DNA of 55,116 nt from Methylomonas sp. (GTDB lineage Bacteria; Pseudomonadota; Gammaproteobacteria; Methylococcales; Methylomonadaceae), in NCBI GenBank assembly GCA_002929135.1, contig PESC01000041.1:1-55116 (forward strand), in the 5' to 3' direction. The notes beneath the pieces were generated by a model. The model made no database searches. It was given only the letters and a program-made list of their open reading frames with translations, and had not been told where the DNA came from. Numbering within the stretch: the stretch's first letter is position 1; the number at the start of each line of letters is the position of its first letter. Below, in pieces: positions 1 through 8,373 of this stretch. Made by a program: the position numbers and the translations under genes.

Positions 1-128
1 TGCCAAAACTTCTAACCGCATATATTGTGGCTGCGAGTTTGGCCCACGGAGGTTTTTGACGATGCTCTTGTACGGAAGTGGATCACCGACGACGGTCAAT
101 CGACGGCTCGACGAGTTGTTACGCCGTC

Positions 129-295
129 TGGCACCGCCAGTATGCCAACCATAACGAGGCCATGCGCGATGTCACGGATTACATCGTCAACTTCTACAAC
201 AGTCGGCGATACATTCGTCATTGAGCTACCTGCCTCCCAATGACTACGAAATGAAACGGGTAGATCAACAAAAAGTTGACCACCACATCGGATAG
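129..295 (+). pseudogene. IS3-family transposase, C-terminal fragment, frameshifted
   Basis: Reading from 129, the codons give WHRQYANHNEAMRDVTDYIV and then FYNSRR. This matches the tail of the rve integrase domain in IS3-family OrfB transposases. The frame hits TGA at 222-224. A one-base shift at about 220 resumes the expected LSYLPPNDYEM ending and runs to a TAG at 293-295. The rest of the element lies outside the window or is lost, and no inverted repeat end is recognised. The upstream bases 1-128 give no clear transposase sequence. It is a dead fragment with no expected function. Confidence 0.7.
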
Positions 296-308
296 GAGGC
301 TGAATAGT

Positions 309-626
309 TTACGAAGCCGCAAGAAAGGAGCAGCAATAATCGCTGGCAGTTCTGACTTTTAGGGTGAATTGCGCGTCACCCGGCACATCGAACGACTCGC
401 CGCCTTTTACCGTTCGCCAGTCGGCACCCGGCAGCAATACGTCCAGTTCACCGGCCAGAATATCCATCCGTTCCGGCTCGGCCGTGTTGAAGCTATAGTC
501 GCCCGGCTGCATGAATCCCAATGTTTTCCGGGTGCCATCGGCAAAAACCACGGTACGGCTGTTGACCTTGCCGTCAAAGTAAACGTTGGCCTTCATGACG
601 ACTGTTACGTTGTTGAATTCAGACAT
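309..626 (-). CDS. ppnP: pyrimidine/purine nucleoside phosphorylase PpnP
   Basis: This 105-residue protein belongs to the small cupin-like DUF1255/PpnP family (E. coli YaiE). The family splits nucleosides with phosphate into a free base and ribose 1-phosphate, acting in nucleotide salvage in the cytosol. The family's conserved start MSEFNNVTV, the stretch FADGTRKTLGFMQPGDYSF and the late ESFDVP are all visible. The frame stays open 45 codons further upstream, but the ATG at 626 starts exactly at the conserved family N-terminus, with an AGG-type ribosome site ahead. The gene stands alone between an IS3 scrap and folP. Confidence 0.9.
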   Translation of the reverse strand: MSEFNNVTVVMKANVYFDGKVNSRTVVFADGTRKTLGFMQPGDYSFNTAEPERMDILAGELDVLLPGADWRTVKGGESFDVPGDAQFTLKVRTASDYCCSFLAAS

Positions 627-757
627 GGAATACCTGCGCTGTGTGTTGAAAAAGGCGGGCGATAGTAGCAGATCAGCTGTTTTTTTGAATGACAAAACAG
701 ATTCTGCCGACATTCCAGGGCCATCGCAGCAAAATGCGAATGCCACTGCCCCCAAAC

Positions 758-1576
758 TCATATCGCCTGTTTGATGGCCCAGGCCACATCAGCCGCCTGT
801 CGGTTGGCTTTGACATCATGTACCCGGAACATTGTCACACCCGCCATCACGCCCAGCGCTGTGGTGACTGCCGTGGCCGTCACCAGCTCTTTCGGCTCTG
901 TCACCTGGCAGATGGCGCCCATGAAACGCTTGCGGCTGGTTCCCAGCAACACCGGAAAACCCAGGTCGACGAAACGATGCAAATGAGCGAGCAGGTCGAT
1001 ATTGTCCTGACGGCGCTTGCCGAACCCGATACCGGGATCGATCGCGATATGCTCGGCTTTGACGCCCGCAGCCAGGGCGGCGTCGATCCGGCGTTGCAGG
1101 GCATCGAGTACCTCTTGCACGACATTGTCGTACTGCGGCTTGTCCTGCATGGTCTGCGGTGTGCCCTGCATGTGCATCAGGATGATGGGTTTTGCCACCG
1201 ATGCGGCGAACGGCAACATGCGCACATCCCCCAAGCCAGCGCTGATGTCGTTGATGAGATCGGCCCCAGCATTCAAGGCCGCCTCGGCAACCCGGCTGGA
1301 CTGGGTGTCGATGCTGATCGAAACACCGTCCTCGACTGTCCGGATAGCGCGGATCACCGGCACGACGCGGCGAATCTGCTCGTCGTCCGCCACCGGCAGC
1401 GCACCGGGCCGGGTCGATTCCCCGCCAATATCGATGATGTCGGCGCCATCGGCCATCATTTCAAAGGCATGGCTGGCCGCCCGAGCGGGCACATCGTGCA
1501 GACCGCCATCGGAGAAACTGTCGGGCGTGACATTGAGTATGCCCATGATGCCGGGGCGATTACGAAACGAGAACAT
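758..1576 (-). CDS. folP: dihydropteroate synthase
   Basis: This 272-residue enzyme joins 6-hydroxymethyl-7,8-dihydropterin pyrophosphate to p-aminobenzoate in folate synthesis. It is a TIM barrel with all hallmark strands in order: GILNVTPDSFSDGG near the N-terminus, GADIIDIGGESTRPGA, SIDT, GADLINDISA, ILMHMQGTP, IDPGIGFGK, LLGTSRKRF and a final FRVHDV. The start at 1576 is preceded by AAGGAAAA at good spacing. The frame is open much further upstream (to 2308), but that extension lies antisense to the HerA-like gene and does not look like DHPS. The gene is separated from its usual partners ftsH and glmM. Confidence 0.96.
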   Translation of the reverse strand: MFSFRNRPGIMGILNVTPDSFSDGGLHDVPARAASHAFEMMADGADIIDIGGESTRPGALPVADDEQIRRVVPVIRAIRTVEDGVSISIDTQSSRVAEAALNAGADLINDISAGLGDVRMLPFAASVAKPIILMHMQGTPQTMQDKPQYDNVVQEVLDALQRRIDAALAAGVKAEHIAIDPGIGFGKRRQDNIDLLAHLHRFVDLGFPVLLGTSRKRFMGAICQVTEPKELVTATAVTTALGVMAGVTMFRVHDVKANRQAADVAWAIKQAI

Positions 1577-1672
1577 TGGGGGGTTTTCCTTGAGATGGTC
1601 GGGTACCAGGCGCCGCCTTGCCTTCAGCAAATATCGGCTAAGCTTGCCGCAGCATTTTAGGCGGGGGAACAC

Positions 1673-3331
1673 ATGACAGCAAATGACCACATACTGATAG
1701 GCCATCTGGTCGAGGTGCGCGGCGACGGCATGGATGCCCGCATCGTCGAAGAACACTCGACGGCAGCGCCCATCATCAAGGTCGGCGATGAGGAACTGCT
1801 GGCCGGACACTTGGGTTCGTATGTCGTCATCCATCAGTCGAGCATCAAGGTTTTGGCGCTGGTTTACAAGATGTGGGAGCGCGACCGCTTCGATTCTGCG
1901 GGCAACCGTTGTAGCGATCGCTTCATTGCCCTGATACCCGTCGGTGAAATCGATGATCGCAACCACTTCATGCGCGGCGTTCGCCATTATCCGACGCCTG
2001 GCGCCGACGTGTATGCCGTGGGTCTGGCTGAAATCAATGCCATTTTTTCCAAATTTCGTGATTACCGCTTTTTCATCGGCCAACTGACGACGCACAAGGA
2101 TTATCACCTGAGCCTGGATCCGCGCGCCTTGTTTGGTCGTCATTTCGCGATTCTGGGCCAGTCCGGTTCCGGTAAATCCTGGACCGTGACCAGCCTGATC
2201 CAGCATACGCTGGCGGCCATGCCGAAAACCCGTTTGATCATGCTGGACTTGCACGGCGAGTATTGCTGGAAAGACAAGACTGGCCGCATCGAATCGGCCT
2301 TTCCGCAAGATCGGGTCAATTACGTCGATGCCCTGGAACTGGAAATGCCGTACTGGATGATGACTTATGCCGAGCTGGTTGATTTATTCATCGACAAGGA
2401 CGACAAGGGTGCCTCAATGCAAATGGCTTTCATGCGCGAGATTTTGCAGCAATTGAAACGTAAGGAAGCCAAACTGATCGGCCTGAATGCGGTATCGATC
2501 GATACGCCGATTTATTTTTCGCTGGCCGAGATGTACATGCAGTTCAAAACGGCCAACGAGGAGCGTAAGGATTTCGGCAAAACCCACGGTGCCTTGTTTG
2601 GCCAGTTCGACGAATTTCTGGTACGTATGCAAAGCCGCTTCAACGATGTGCGCTACGACTTTCTGCTGAAACCGAAAAAACGCAACCATTCGGCCAGCAT
2701 GGCCGACCTGCTGCGTGAATTCGTGGGGTTGGGTGACAAGAAAGCCAACATCACCGTCGTCGACCTGAGTTCGGTGCCCACCGACGTGCGGCCCGCCGTT
2801 TCGGCGCAAGTGGGGCGGTTGGCCTATGAATTCAATTACTGGAACCCCAAGCGCCGCGAATTTCCAATCACCCTGATTTGCGAAGAAGCCCATGCCTATA
2901 TTCCGCGCGAAAAAGGCGGCCAGTTCGATGGCACCAAACGCATGATGGAGCGCATCGCCAAAGAAGGGCGCAAATACGGGGTATCCATCGGCGTGGTCAG
3001 TCAGCGTCCCACCGAATTATCCGAAACCATGCTGGCGCAATGCAGTTCGTTCATTTGCCTGAGAACCACCAACCCCGACGACCAGGCCTACATCCGAGGG
3101 CTGGTGCCAGAAGCCGAGGGCGATCTCACCGACATTCTGACCTCGTTGGGCCGTGGCGAGGCGCTGGTTTTGGGCGAAGCCGCGCCGCTGCCGACCCGGG
3201 TACAGATTTACCGCCCCGACCCCCAACCCAAAAGCAACGATGTCGATTACTTCACCGGCTGGCGCGAAGGCCCCGATGATCTGGATGTGGAAGCCATCGT
3301 CAACCACTGGCGCACACAGACTCGTCAATAG
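1673..3331 (+). CDS. HerA-like DUF87 ATPase
   Basis: This 552-residue protein has the layout of bacterial HerA/DUF87 ATPases. An N-terminal beta-barrel (HAS) region covers about 1-140. A Walker A motif GQSGSGKS lies at 162-169, a Walker B ITLICEEAH at about 399-407, and a sensor-like VSQRPTELS near 442-450. HerA proteins form hexameric motor rings that move DNA, often with the nuclease NurA in end resection, or with Sir2 or other effectors in phage defence. No NurA, SIR2 or other effector is next to it, so a partner would have to lie elsewhere. It reads divergently from folP and ends shortly before argC. Its role in this cell is inferred only at family level. Confidence 0.85.
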   Translation: MTANDHILIGHLVEVRGDGMDARIVEEHSTAAPIIKVGDEELLAGHLGSYVVIHQSSIKVLALVYKMWERDRFDSAGNRCSDRFIALIPVGEIDDRNHFMRGVRHYPTPGADVYAVGLAEINAIFSKFRDYRFFIGQLTTHKDYHLSLDPRALFGRHFAILGQSGSGKSWTVTSLIQHTLAAMPKTRLIMLDLHGEYCWKDKTGRIESAFPQDRVNYVDALELEMPYWMMTYAELVDLFIDKDDKGASMQMAFMREILQQLKRKEAKLIGLNAVSIDTPIYFSLAEMYMQFKTANEERKDFGKTHGALFGQFDEFLVRMQSRFNDVRYDFLLKPKKRNHSASMADLLREFVGLGDKKANITVVDLSSVPTDVRPAVSAQVGRLAYEFNYWNPKRREFPITLICEEAHAYIPREKGGQFDGTKRMMERIAKEGRKYGVSIGVVSQRPTELSETMLAQCSSFICLRTTNPDDQAYIRGLVPEAEGDLTDILTSLGRGEALVLGEAAPLPTRVQIYRPDPQPKSNDVDYFTGWREGPDDLDVEAIVNHWRTQTRQ

Positions 3332-3469
3332 GCCAAGGCTGGCATCGATTGCGGCTGCGGTACAATCAGGACGGGCGCAAAGACACCGCCCCTTCGACCT
3401 TGCCCGCAAGCACCGTGTTGAAGGATGGGCGGATTTTCGAATTTCAACCAGCAAGAGAACACATCCAGC

Positions 3470-4501
3470 ATGATACGAGTAGGCATCATTGGTGGCACGG
3501 GTTACACCGGTGTCGAATTATTGCGGCTGTTGGCGCTGCATCCCGCTGTGACCGTGACGGTCGTCACTTCGCGCGGTGACGCCGGTCAGCGCGTCGATAG
3601 AATTTATCCCAGCCTGCGTGGCTATTGCGATGCGGTTTTCACCACACCCGACATCGACAATTTTGGCGACTGCGACGTGGTGTTTTTCGCCACGCCCAAC
3701 GGCACGGCCATGACCATGGCAGCCGCCTTGCTAGCGCGAGACATCAAGGTCATCGACTTGTCGGCCGACTTTCGCATCCAGGATGTCGCAGTGTGGGAAG
3801 CCTGGTACGGCATGACCCATGCCAGTCCAAGGCTGATTGCCGAAGCCGTCTACGGCTTGCCGGAAGTCAACCGTGACGCCATACGCCAAGCGCACCTGAT
3901 TGCCTGCCCTGGCTGTTATCCGACGGCGGTGCAACTGGGTTTTCTGCCGTTGCTGGAAGCCGGTGTCATCGACGCCGGTCATTTGATTGCCGATGCCAAA
4001 TCCGGTGTCAGCGGTGCCGGTCGCAAGGCCGAATTGGCGTCGTTGATGAGCGAAGCTGGCGAAAGCTTCAAAGCCTACGCTGTACCGGGTCATCGCCATT
4101 TGCCGGAGATTCGCCAAGGCCTGGAACGTGTCACGGCGACGGATAGCGTTGGCCTGACCTTCGTACCCCACCTGACCCCGATGATACGCGGCATACACGC
4201 CACCTTGTACGCCCGATTGACGGCGGATGTCGATTTGCAGGCTTTATTCGAACGGCGTTATCAAGCCGAACCGTTCGTTGATGTCTTGCCGGGCGGCAGC
4301 CATGCCGACACCCGCAATGTTCGCGGCAGCAACCGCTGCCAGATCGCCGTGCACCAGCCACAGGGCGGCGATACCGTCGTGGTGCTGTCGGTCATCGACA
4401 ATCTGGTGAAAGGAGCCTCCGGCCAGGCCGTGCAAGCCATGAACCTGATGTTCGGTTTGCCCGAAACCCAGGGCCTGGCAGCCGTGGCGCTGTATCCCTG
4501 A
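3470..4501 (+). CDS. argC: N-acetyl-gamma-glutamyl-phosphate reductase
   Basis: This 343-residue enzyme reduces N-acetylglutamyl phosphate to the semialdehyde with NADPH in arginine synthesis. The N-terminal NADP-binding motif [17 protein letters not shown] is clear. The catalytic cysteine sits in ACPGCYPTA, and GHRHLPEI carries the conserved histidine region. The length is normal for the family. The ATG at 3470 begins exactly at the Rossmann motif; a longer reading frame from 3425 adds 15 unlike residues. It lies alone, and a degenerate palindromic repeat follows its stop. Confidence 0.95.
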   Translation: MIRVGIIGGTGYTGVELLRLLALHPAVTVTVVTSRGDAGQRVDRIYPSLRGYCDAVFTTPDIDNFGDCDVVFFATPNGTAMTMAAALLARDIKVIDLSADFRIQDVAVWEAWYGMTHASPRLIAEAVYGLPEVNRDAIRQAHLIACPGCYPTAVQLGFLPLLEAGVIDAGHLIADAKSGVSGAGRKAELASLMSEAGESFKAYAVPGHRHLPEIRQGLERVTATDSVGLTFVPHLTPMIRGIHATLYARLTADVDLQALFERRYQAEPFVDVLPGGSHADTRNVRGSNRCQIAVHQPQGGDTVVVLSVIDNLVKGASGQAVQAMNLMFGLPETQGLAAVALYP

Positions 4502-4518
4502 ACGCGGATTCGCTTCTG

Positions 4519-4549
4519 CATTCCCACGCAGAGAGCGTGGTAATGGGAA
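4519..4549. repeat. Degenerate copy of the paired-palindrome repeat family
   Basis: The bases CATTCCCACGCAGAGAGCG, followed by a TGGTAATGGGAA-like arm, match the hairpin core TTCCCACG...CGTGGGAA seen at 36019-36312, 24193-24291 and 18949-19051. The copy is imperfect. It sits just after argC, where the stem could serve as a weak transcript end for either neighbour, but no T-run follows. Confidence 0.6.
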
Positions 4550-4581
4550 AGAAAGCCACATTTACCAAGTCCTGAGGGCTT

Positions 4582-5970
4582 TTATCGGGCCCCTTTACCC
4601 CAAAGCACCACTTCCACGGTACTCATCATGATAGCCATGTCGAGAAACAGGCTGTAGTTCTTCACGTAATACAGGTCGTATTGCAGTTTTTGCCAGGTGT
4701 CGTATTCGCTGGCACCGTAGGGATAACACAATTGCGCCCAACCGGTAATGCCGGGTTTGACGCGGTGGCGTTCCACGTAGTAAGGAATGGTTTGTTCGAA
4801 GCCCTGGACGAACTCGGGGCGTTCCGGACGTGGCCCGACGAAGCTCATCTCACCTTTCAGCACGTTGAACAACTGCGGCAATTCATCGATCCTGAACTTG
4901 CGAATCACGTTGCCAACCTTGGTTACGCGATCATCGGTCTGGCTGGCCCATTGCGCCCCGTTCTTCTCGGCATCGACCCGCATACTGCGAAACTTGATGA
5001 CTTTGAACGGCTGGTTCCGATAGCCCACCCGGATTTGGCGATAGAAAACCGGCGCTCGCCACCCGCTTTCCAGAACGATCGCCAACGCGGTCAGCAGCAT
5101 GATCCACCAGCTCACCGTCAGCAGCAACAGACTGGCAACGATGTCGAACCCGCGTTTGACGATGGGACGAAAACCATCATTGACGAAACCATCGCAGAAA
5201 ACCAGCCAGCTGGGGGTCAGGGTTTCGAGATAGATCAAACGCTTTTCCCGCTCGTAAAACGTCTGCAAATCCATCACCGGTACACCGGACATCTTGATGT
5301 CCAGCAAATCATCAACCGGCAATTTCTTGCGGCGGTCATCGATTGCGATGACGATTTCATCGACTTCCAGGCGTTCGACAATGCTCGGCAATGACTCGCC
5401 GCCATTCAAATGAATGGGGTTGTCGACGGTAACGGACTCGCCCTCCAGGGCGACATAGCCGACGATGTTAAAACCGCGATAGACGAAGCTCGAATTCATC
5501 ACATTGAGATCGCGTGCACGTTCGCCACAACCCAGCACCAGAACGCTGCGCTTCAATTTTTCGACATTGACGAAGCGGTAAAACAGATAGCGGGTCAAAA
5601 GCTGGCCCACCAGAGAAAAAAAGATGGCGAATACCAGCACGCTGCGCGCCAGCATCAGTTCAGGAATGACGTAATAAATAGTGGCCAGAATGAATATGGC
5701 AATGACATAACTGTAATTGATGCGCTCGATCAGGTTGTATTCCTCCCGATCCAGCGTTTTCCGGTACAAGCCCAGCCCGGAGCAACTCAAGGTGAACACT
5801 ACGGAAAACACCAGCGAGGCTTCTATCATTTCATGCTGGGAGTACCACGATGCTGTGTACAAAAATCGGACAGCCGCCCCCCACGACATCGCAAACAGGA
5901 AAACCAGCCACTCGGCCAGCATCAAACCAAGATAGGCCTTTGAAATGTAATGTCTGAATATACGGATCAT
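4582..5970 (-). CDS. EpsB-type polyprenyl glycosylphosphotransferase
   Basis: This 462-residue membrane protein is an exopolysaccharide sugar transferase of the bacterial sugar transferase family. It resembles the group linked to PEP-CTERM/EpsH loci (TIGR03013-like). Four hydrophobic helices occupy about residues 10-125, followed by a CoA-binding-like Rossmann part with VLVLGCGERA near 145. A further membrane helix lies at about 280-300, ahead of the catalytic domain. That domain shows KFRSM, DELPQLFNVLKGEMS, VGPRPERPEF and KPGITGWAQ. It moves a sugar phosphate onto undecaprenyl phosphate to start a polysaccharide unit. No other eps genes are adjacent, but rmlBDAC and a PEP-CTERM remnant occur in the window. 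Confidence 0.9.
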   Translation of the reverse strand: MIRIFRHYISKAYLGLMLAEWLVFLFAMSWGAAVRFLYTASWYSQHEMIEASLVFSVVFTLSCSGLGLYRKTLDREEYNLIERINYSYVIAIFILATIYYVIPELMLARSVLVFAIFFSLVGQLLTRYLFYRFVNVEKLKRSVLVLGCGERARDLNVMNSSFVYRGFNIVGYVALEGESVTVDNPIHLNGGESLPSIVERLEVDEIVIAIDDRRKKLPVDDLLDIKMSGVPVMDLQTFYEREKRLIYLETLTPSWLVFCDGFVNDGFRPIVKRGFDIVASLLLLTVSWWIMLLTALAIVLESGWRAPVFYRQIRVGYRNQPFKVIKFRSMRVDAEKNGAQWASQTDDRVTKVGNVIRKFRIDELPQLFNVLKGEMSFVGPRPERPEFVQGFEQTIPYYVERHRVKPGITGWAQLCYPYGASEYDTWQKLQYDLYYVKNYSLFLDMAIMMSTVEVVLWGKGAR

Positions 5971-6011
5971 GAATGCGTCAACTTAACCGTTCGCTTGAAT
6001 GACTGAAGGGG

Positions 6012-6776
6012 CTATCTGGAAGACAAAAGTGCCTTGATATGCTTGGAAGGAATCGCGTAGGAAATACCGCTGGGATGCGTGATGGCATTTTCCTTGGTTC
6101 CCTGGACGAACACCTTGTTGACGATGGCCACCACTTTGCCATCGCTCATGTCATAAACCGGGCTGCCACTGTTGCCGGGATAAGCCGTCGCATCCAGTTG
6201 AAACACATCGAACGGCGCATTCAAATGCCGGAGCATTTTTAAATTCAACTGCCGACTGGCCAGAACCGGAATTGCATTGGGTGAAATAGCGGCGATCATG
6301 CCTCTGTGGGTAACCGGAAAAAGCCCCAACACCATGCCGATGGGATAGCCGGTAAAGGCAAACACCTCGCCTTCCCGTACCGTATCCGAATCGGCAATCG
6401 CCAGTGCGGGCAAACGTACATCCTTCAAGGTCAGCAATGCAAGATCATGCTCTGGGTCGACGACTACCAATTCGGCCAGCGCCATGTTTTCGCGCTGGTC
6501 TTGCCGATAGAACACGGCAAATTTTTCCAGACGAACGCCATCCAGTGGCTTATCGACGACATGGGCGTTGGTGATGATGGTTTTGCCATCGTCCACGACA
6601 AACCCCGTTCCCAGGAACACTCCCCTGGGGTTGCGGGTTGGCATGACTGTTCCAACCGCGACGACCGACGGTTTCACCCGCTGAAGCAAATCCGGAAAAC
6701 CGGCATCCTGCGCCTGCACACTGGCCACCAGCAGCAAGTACAACCAGGCAACGCTAACAAGAGGCATGACATTCAT
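6012..6776 (-). CDS. secreted trypsin-like serine protease (S1C type, no PDZ)
   Basis: This 254-residue protein starts with a Sec signal peptide, with a hydrophobic core at about 5-20 and probable cleavage after VQA. A trypsin-fold domain like that of DegP/HtrA follows. The catalytic triad is visible: His in TNAHVVD, Asp in PEHDLALLTL, and Ser in YPGNSGSPVYD. The protein ends without the PDZ domain typical of DegP, so it is probably a short periplasmic protease or a trypsin-like protein that does not cut. It starts 41 bases upstream of the sugar transferase on the same strand and may be co-transcribed with it. The substrate is unknown. Confidence 0.85.
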   Translation of the reverse strand: MNVMPLVSVAWLYLLLVASVQAQDAGFPDLLQRVKPSVVAVGTVMPTRNPRGVFLGTGFVVDDGKTIITNAHVVDKPLDGVRLEKFAVFYRQDQRENMALAELVVVDPEHDLALLTLKDVRLPALAIADSDTVREGEVFAFTGYPIGMVLGLFPVTHRGMIAAISPNAIPVLASRQLNLKMLRHLNAPFDVFQLDATAYPGNSGSPVYDMSDGKVVAIVNKVFVQGTKENAITHPSGISYAIPSKHIKALLSSR

Positions 6777-6970
6777 CGAGGGTAGACCGGTTTGCTAATG
6801 AAGGCCGAAGTATAGCCGCTGTGTCGGGCTACAGGGAATTTGCAAGCGGATGACTCACAGGCCAGGTGCACCATTGCTCGCAACCGCAAGGCGTACTGTG
6901 TCACCCTGATTTTTGCCCTGCTTCCGGCTGCAATCAGCCCCACAGGCGCCGCATGAACCGTTACACCAAC

Positions 6971-7597
6971 TTAAAGATTCACTTGACCGAAAAGACCACT
7001 AAAGGCCTGTGCAGCGGTTTTGGCATCTTGATCGAACACGCCGCCGATGACGGCGAGCAGATCTGCACCGGCCACCAGTAATTGCCCAGCGTTGCTCGGC
7101 ACGATGCCGCCAATGGCGACGACAGGCACTCGCAGGCGTTGCTTGGCCAAACGCAAGGTTTCGATACCGGCTGGCGCGGCCAGCGGCTTGGTGCCTGAAG
7201 CAAAAAAGCGGCCAAACGCAACGTAATCGGCGCCATTGGCGACGGCCTGCTCGGCCTTGGCGATGTCGTCGTAGCACGACACGCCGATGATGGCGCCTTC
7301 CCCCAACCGTGCCCGCGCCTCAGCGATGTCGCCGTCACCGCGTCCCAGATGCACGCCATCGGCGCCCATTTGTAGAGCAAGGTCGATACTGTCGTTGACG
7401 ATCAACGGCGCACCGTAGCCATGGCACACGACCCGCAGCCGGATGGCGAGTTCGACGGCATCGACCGGCTGCTTGTCGCGGTATTGCACGACGACGGCGC
7501 CGCCCTGCAAAGCGGCTTCGACTGCCTGCACAATCTGATCCGGGGTTTTGTGTTCAGTCTGGGTGATGGCGTACAGGCCGCGCGGTGGAAATTTCAT
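6971..7597 (-). CDS. thiE: thiamine-phosphate synthase
   Basis: This 208-residue TIM-barrel enzyme joins the HMP pyrophosphate and thiazole phosphate halves into thiamine phosphate. Family motifs appear in order: GLYAITQT, VVQYRDKQ, LIVNDSIDLA, ADGVHLGRGDGD, IGVSCYDD, DYVAFGRFFASGTKP, VVAIGGIVPSN and a final LLAVIGGVF. The start overlaps the thiD stop by four bases (ATGA), so the two are translationally coupled. It is the last gene of the ligase-thiD-thiE operon. No clear terminator follows in 6777-6970, and no TPP riboswitch was recognised upstream of the operon. Confidence 0.96.
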   Translation of the reverse strand: MKFPPRGLYAITQTEHKTPDQIVQAVEAALQGGAVVVQYRDKQPVDAVELAIRLRVVCHGYGAPLIVNDSIDLALQMGADGVHLGRGDGDIAEARARLGEGAIIGVSCYDDIAKAEQAVANGADYVAFGRFFASGTKPLAAPAGIETLRLAKQRLRVPVVAIGGIVPSNAGQLLVAGADLLAVIGGVFDQDAKTAAQAFSGLFGQVNL

Positions 7598-8373
7598 GAC
7601 TCCATCCAGAACAAGCGGTTAGGGTTATGTTGACCTCGGCCCGGCTGGTAGCCTGCGGCCAGTGATTGCCAGGTGAAATCCTGGGCTTCGCTGACTGCGG
7701 TGAACATGTCCAGACCTTGCGCCAATAAAGCGGCAACCGCGCTGGCCAGGGTGCAGCCGGAACCGTGATAGCTGTGCGGCAAACGATCCCAGGTGAAGTT
7801 TTGCGTCAGGCCGTCGGGCATGAACAGCTGATTGCAAACCTGTTCGCTGCCTTCATGGGCGCCGGTAATCAGCGCGTATTGCGCCCCCATATCCCGCAGT
7901 GCCTGCCCGCAAAGGCCCAGATCATCCTGGGCTGTGAGCCTGCGGGCTTCCAGGCTGTTGGGCGTGACCAGCGTCGCCAGTGGCAACAGTTCGCCGACGA
8001 TGGCCGCCTGCAAGGCCTGGCTGGCCAGCGAGGTGCCGCCGCCTGCCGCCAGTATGGTATCGAGCACGATCGGCACACCGGGCAATGTGCGCACGATGTC
8101 GGCAATGGCGCTGGCGACAGCGGCATCACCAAGCAGGCCAATCTTGACGGCGGCGATGGTGAAATCGGCCATTAGCGTTCGCGCCTGGCTGGCGACATCC
8201 TCCGCCCGTTGCGGCAACAGACGTTTGACGTTGCGACTGTCCTGTTCGGTCAGTGCGGTAATGATGCTGGCGGCGTGGCAACGATGACTGACCAGGGTTT
8301 CGATGTCGGCCTGAATACCGGCGCCGCCGCTGGGGTCGTGGCCGGAAAAACACAGTACAACCGGGCGACTCAT
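7594..8373 (-). CDS. thiD: hydroxymethylpyrimidine (phospho)kinase
   Basis: This 259-residue ribokinase-fold enzyme phosphorylates HMP and HMP phosphate to give the pyrimidine precursor of thiamine. SGHDPSGGAGIQADIETL at the N-terminus is the family signature. The later LVTPNSLEARRL and the anion-hole motif GSGCTLASA complete the active site. It overlaps both neighbours by four bases (ligase stop with thiD start, thiD stop with thiE start). This is tight coupling in one minus-strand operon and feeds directly into ThiE. Confidence 0.96.
   Translation of the reverse strand: MSRPVVLCFSGHDPSGGAGIQADIETLVSHRCHAASIITALTEQDSRNVKRLLPQRAEDVASQARTLMADFTIAAVKIGLLGDAAVASAIADIVRTLPGVPIVLDTILAAGGGTSLASQALQAAIVGELLPLATLVTPNSLEARRLTAQDDLGLCGQALRDMGAQYALITGAHEGSEQVCNQLFMPDGLTQNFTWDRLPHSYHGSGCTLASAVAALLAQGLDMFTAVSEAQDFTWQSLAAGYQPGRGQHNPNRLFWMES

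Noticed and set aside
689-1660. Long open frame (323 codons) on the plus strand
   Set aside because: It lies antisense to folP and shows no family features; its composition is that of a shadow of the real gene.
1576-2308. N-terminal extension of FolP to 2308
   Set aside because: The extra residues are antisense to the HerA-like gene and unlike DHPS. The ATG at 1576 has a good ribosome site.
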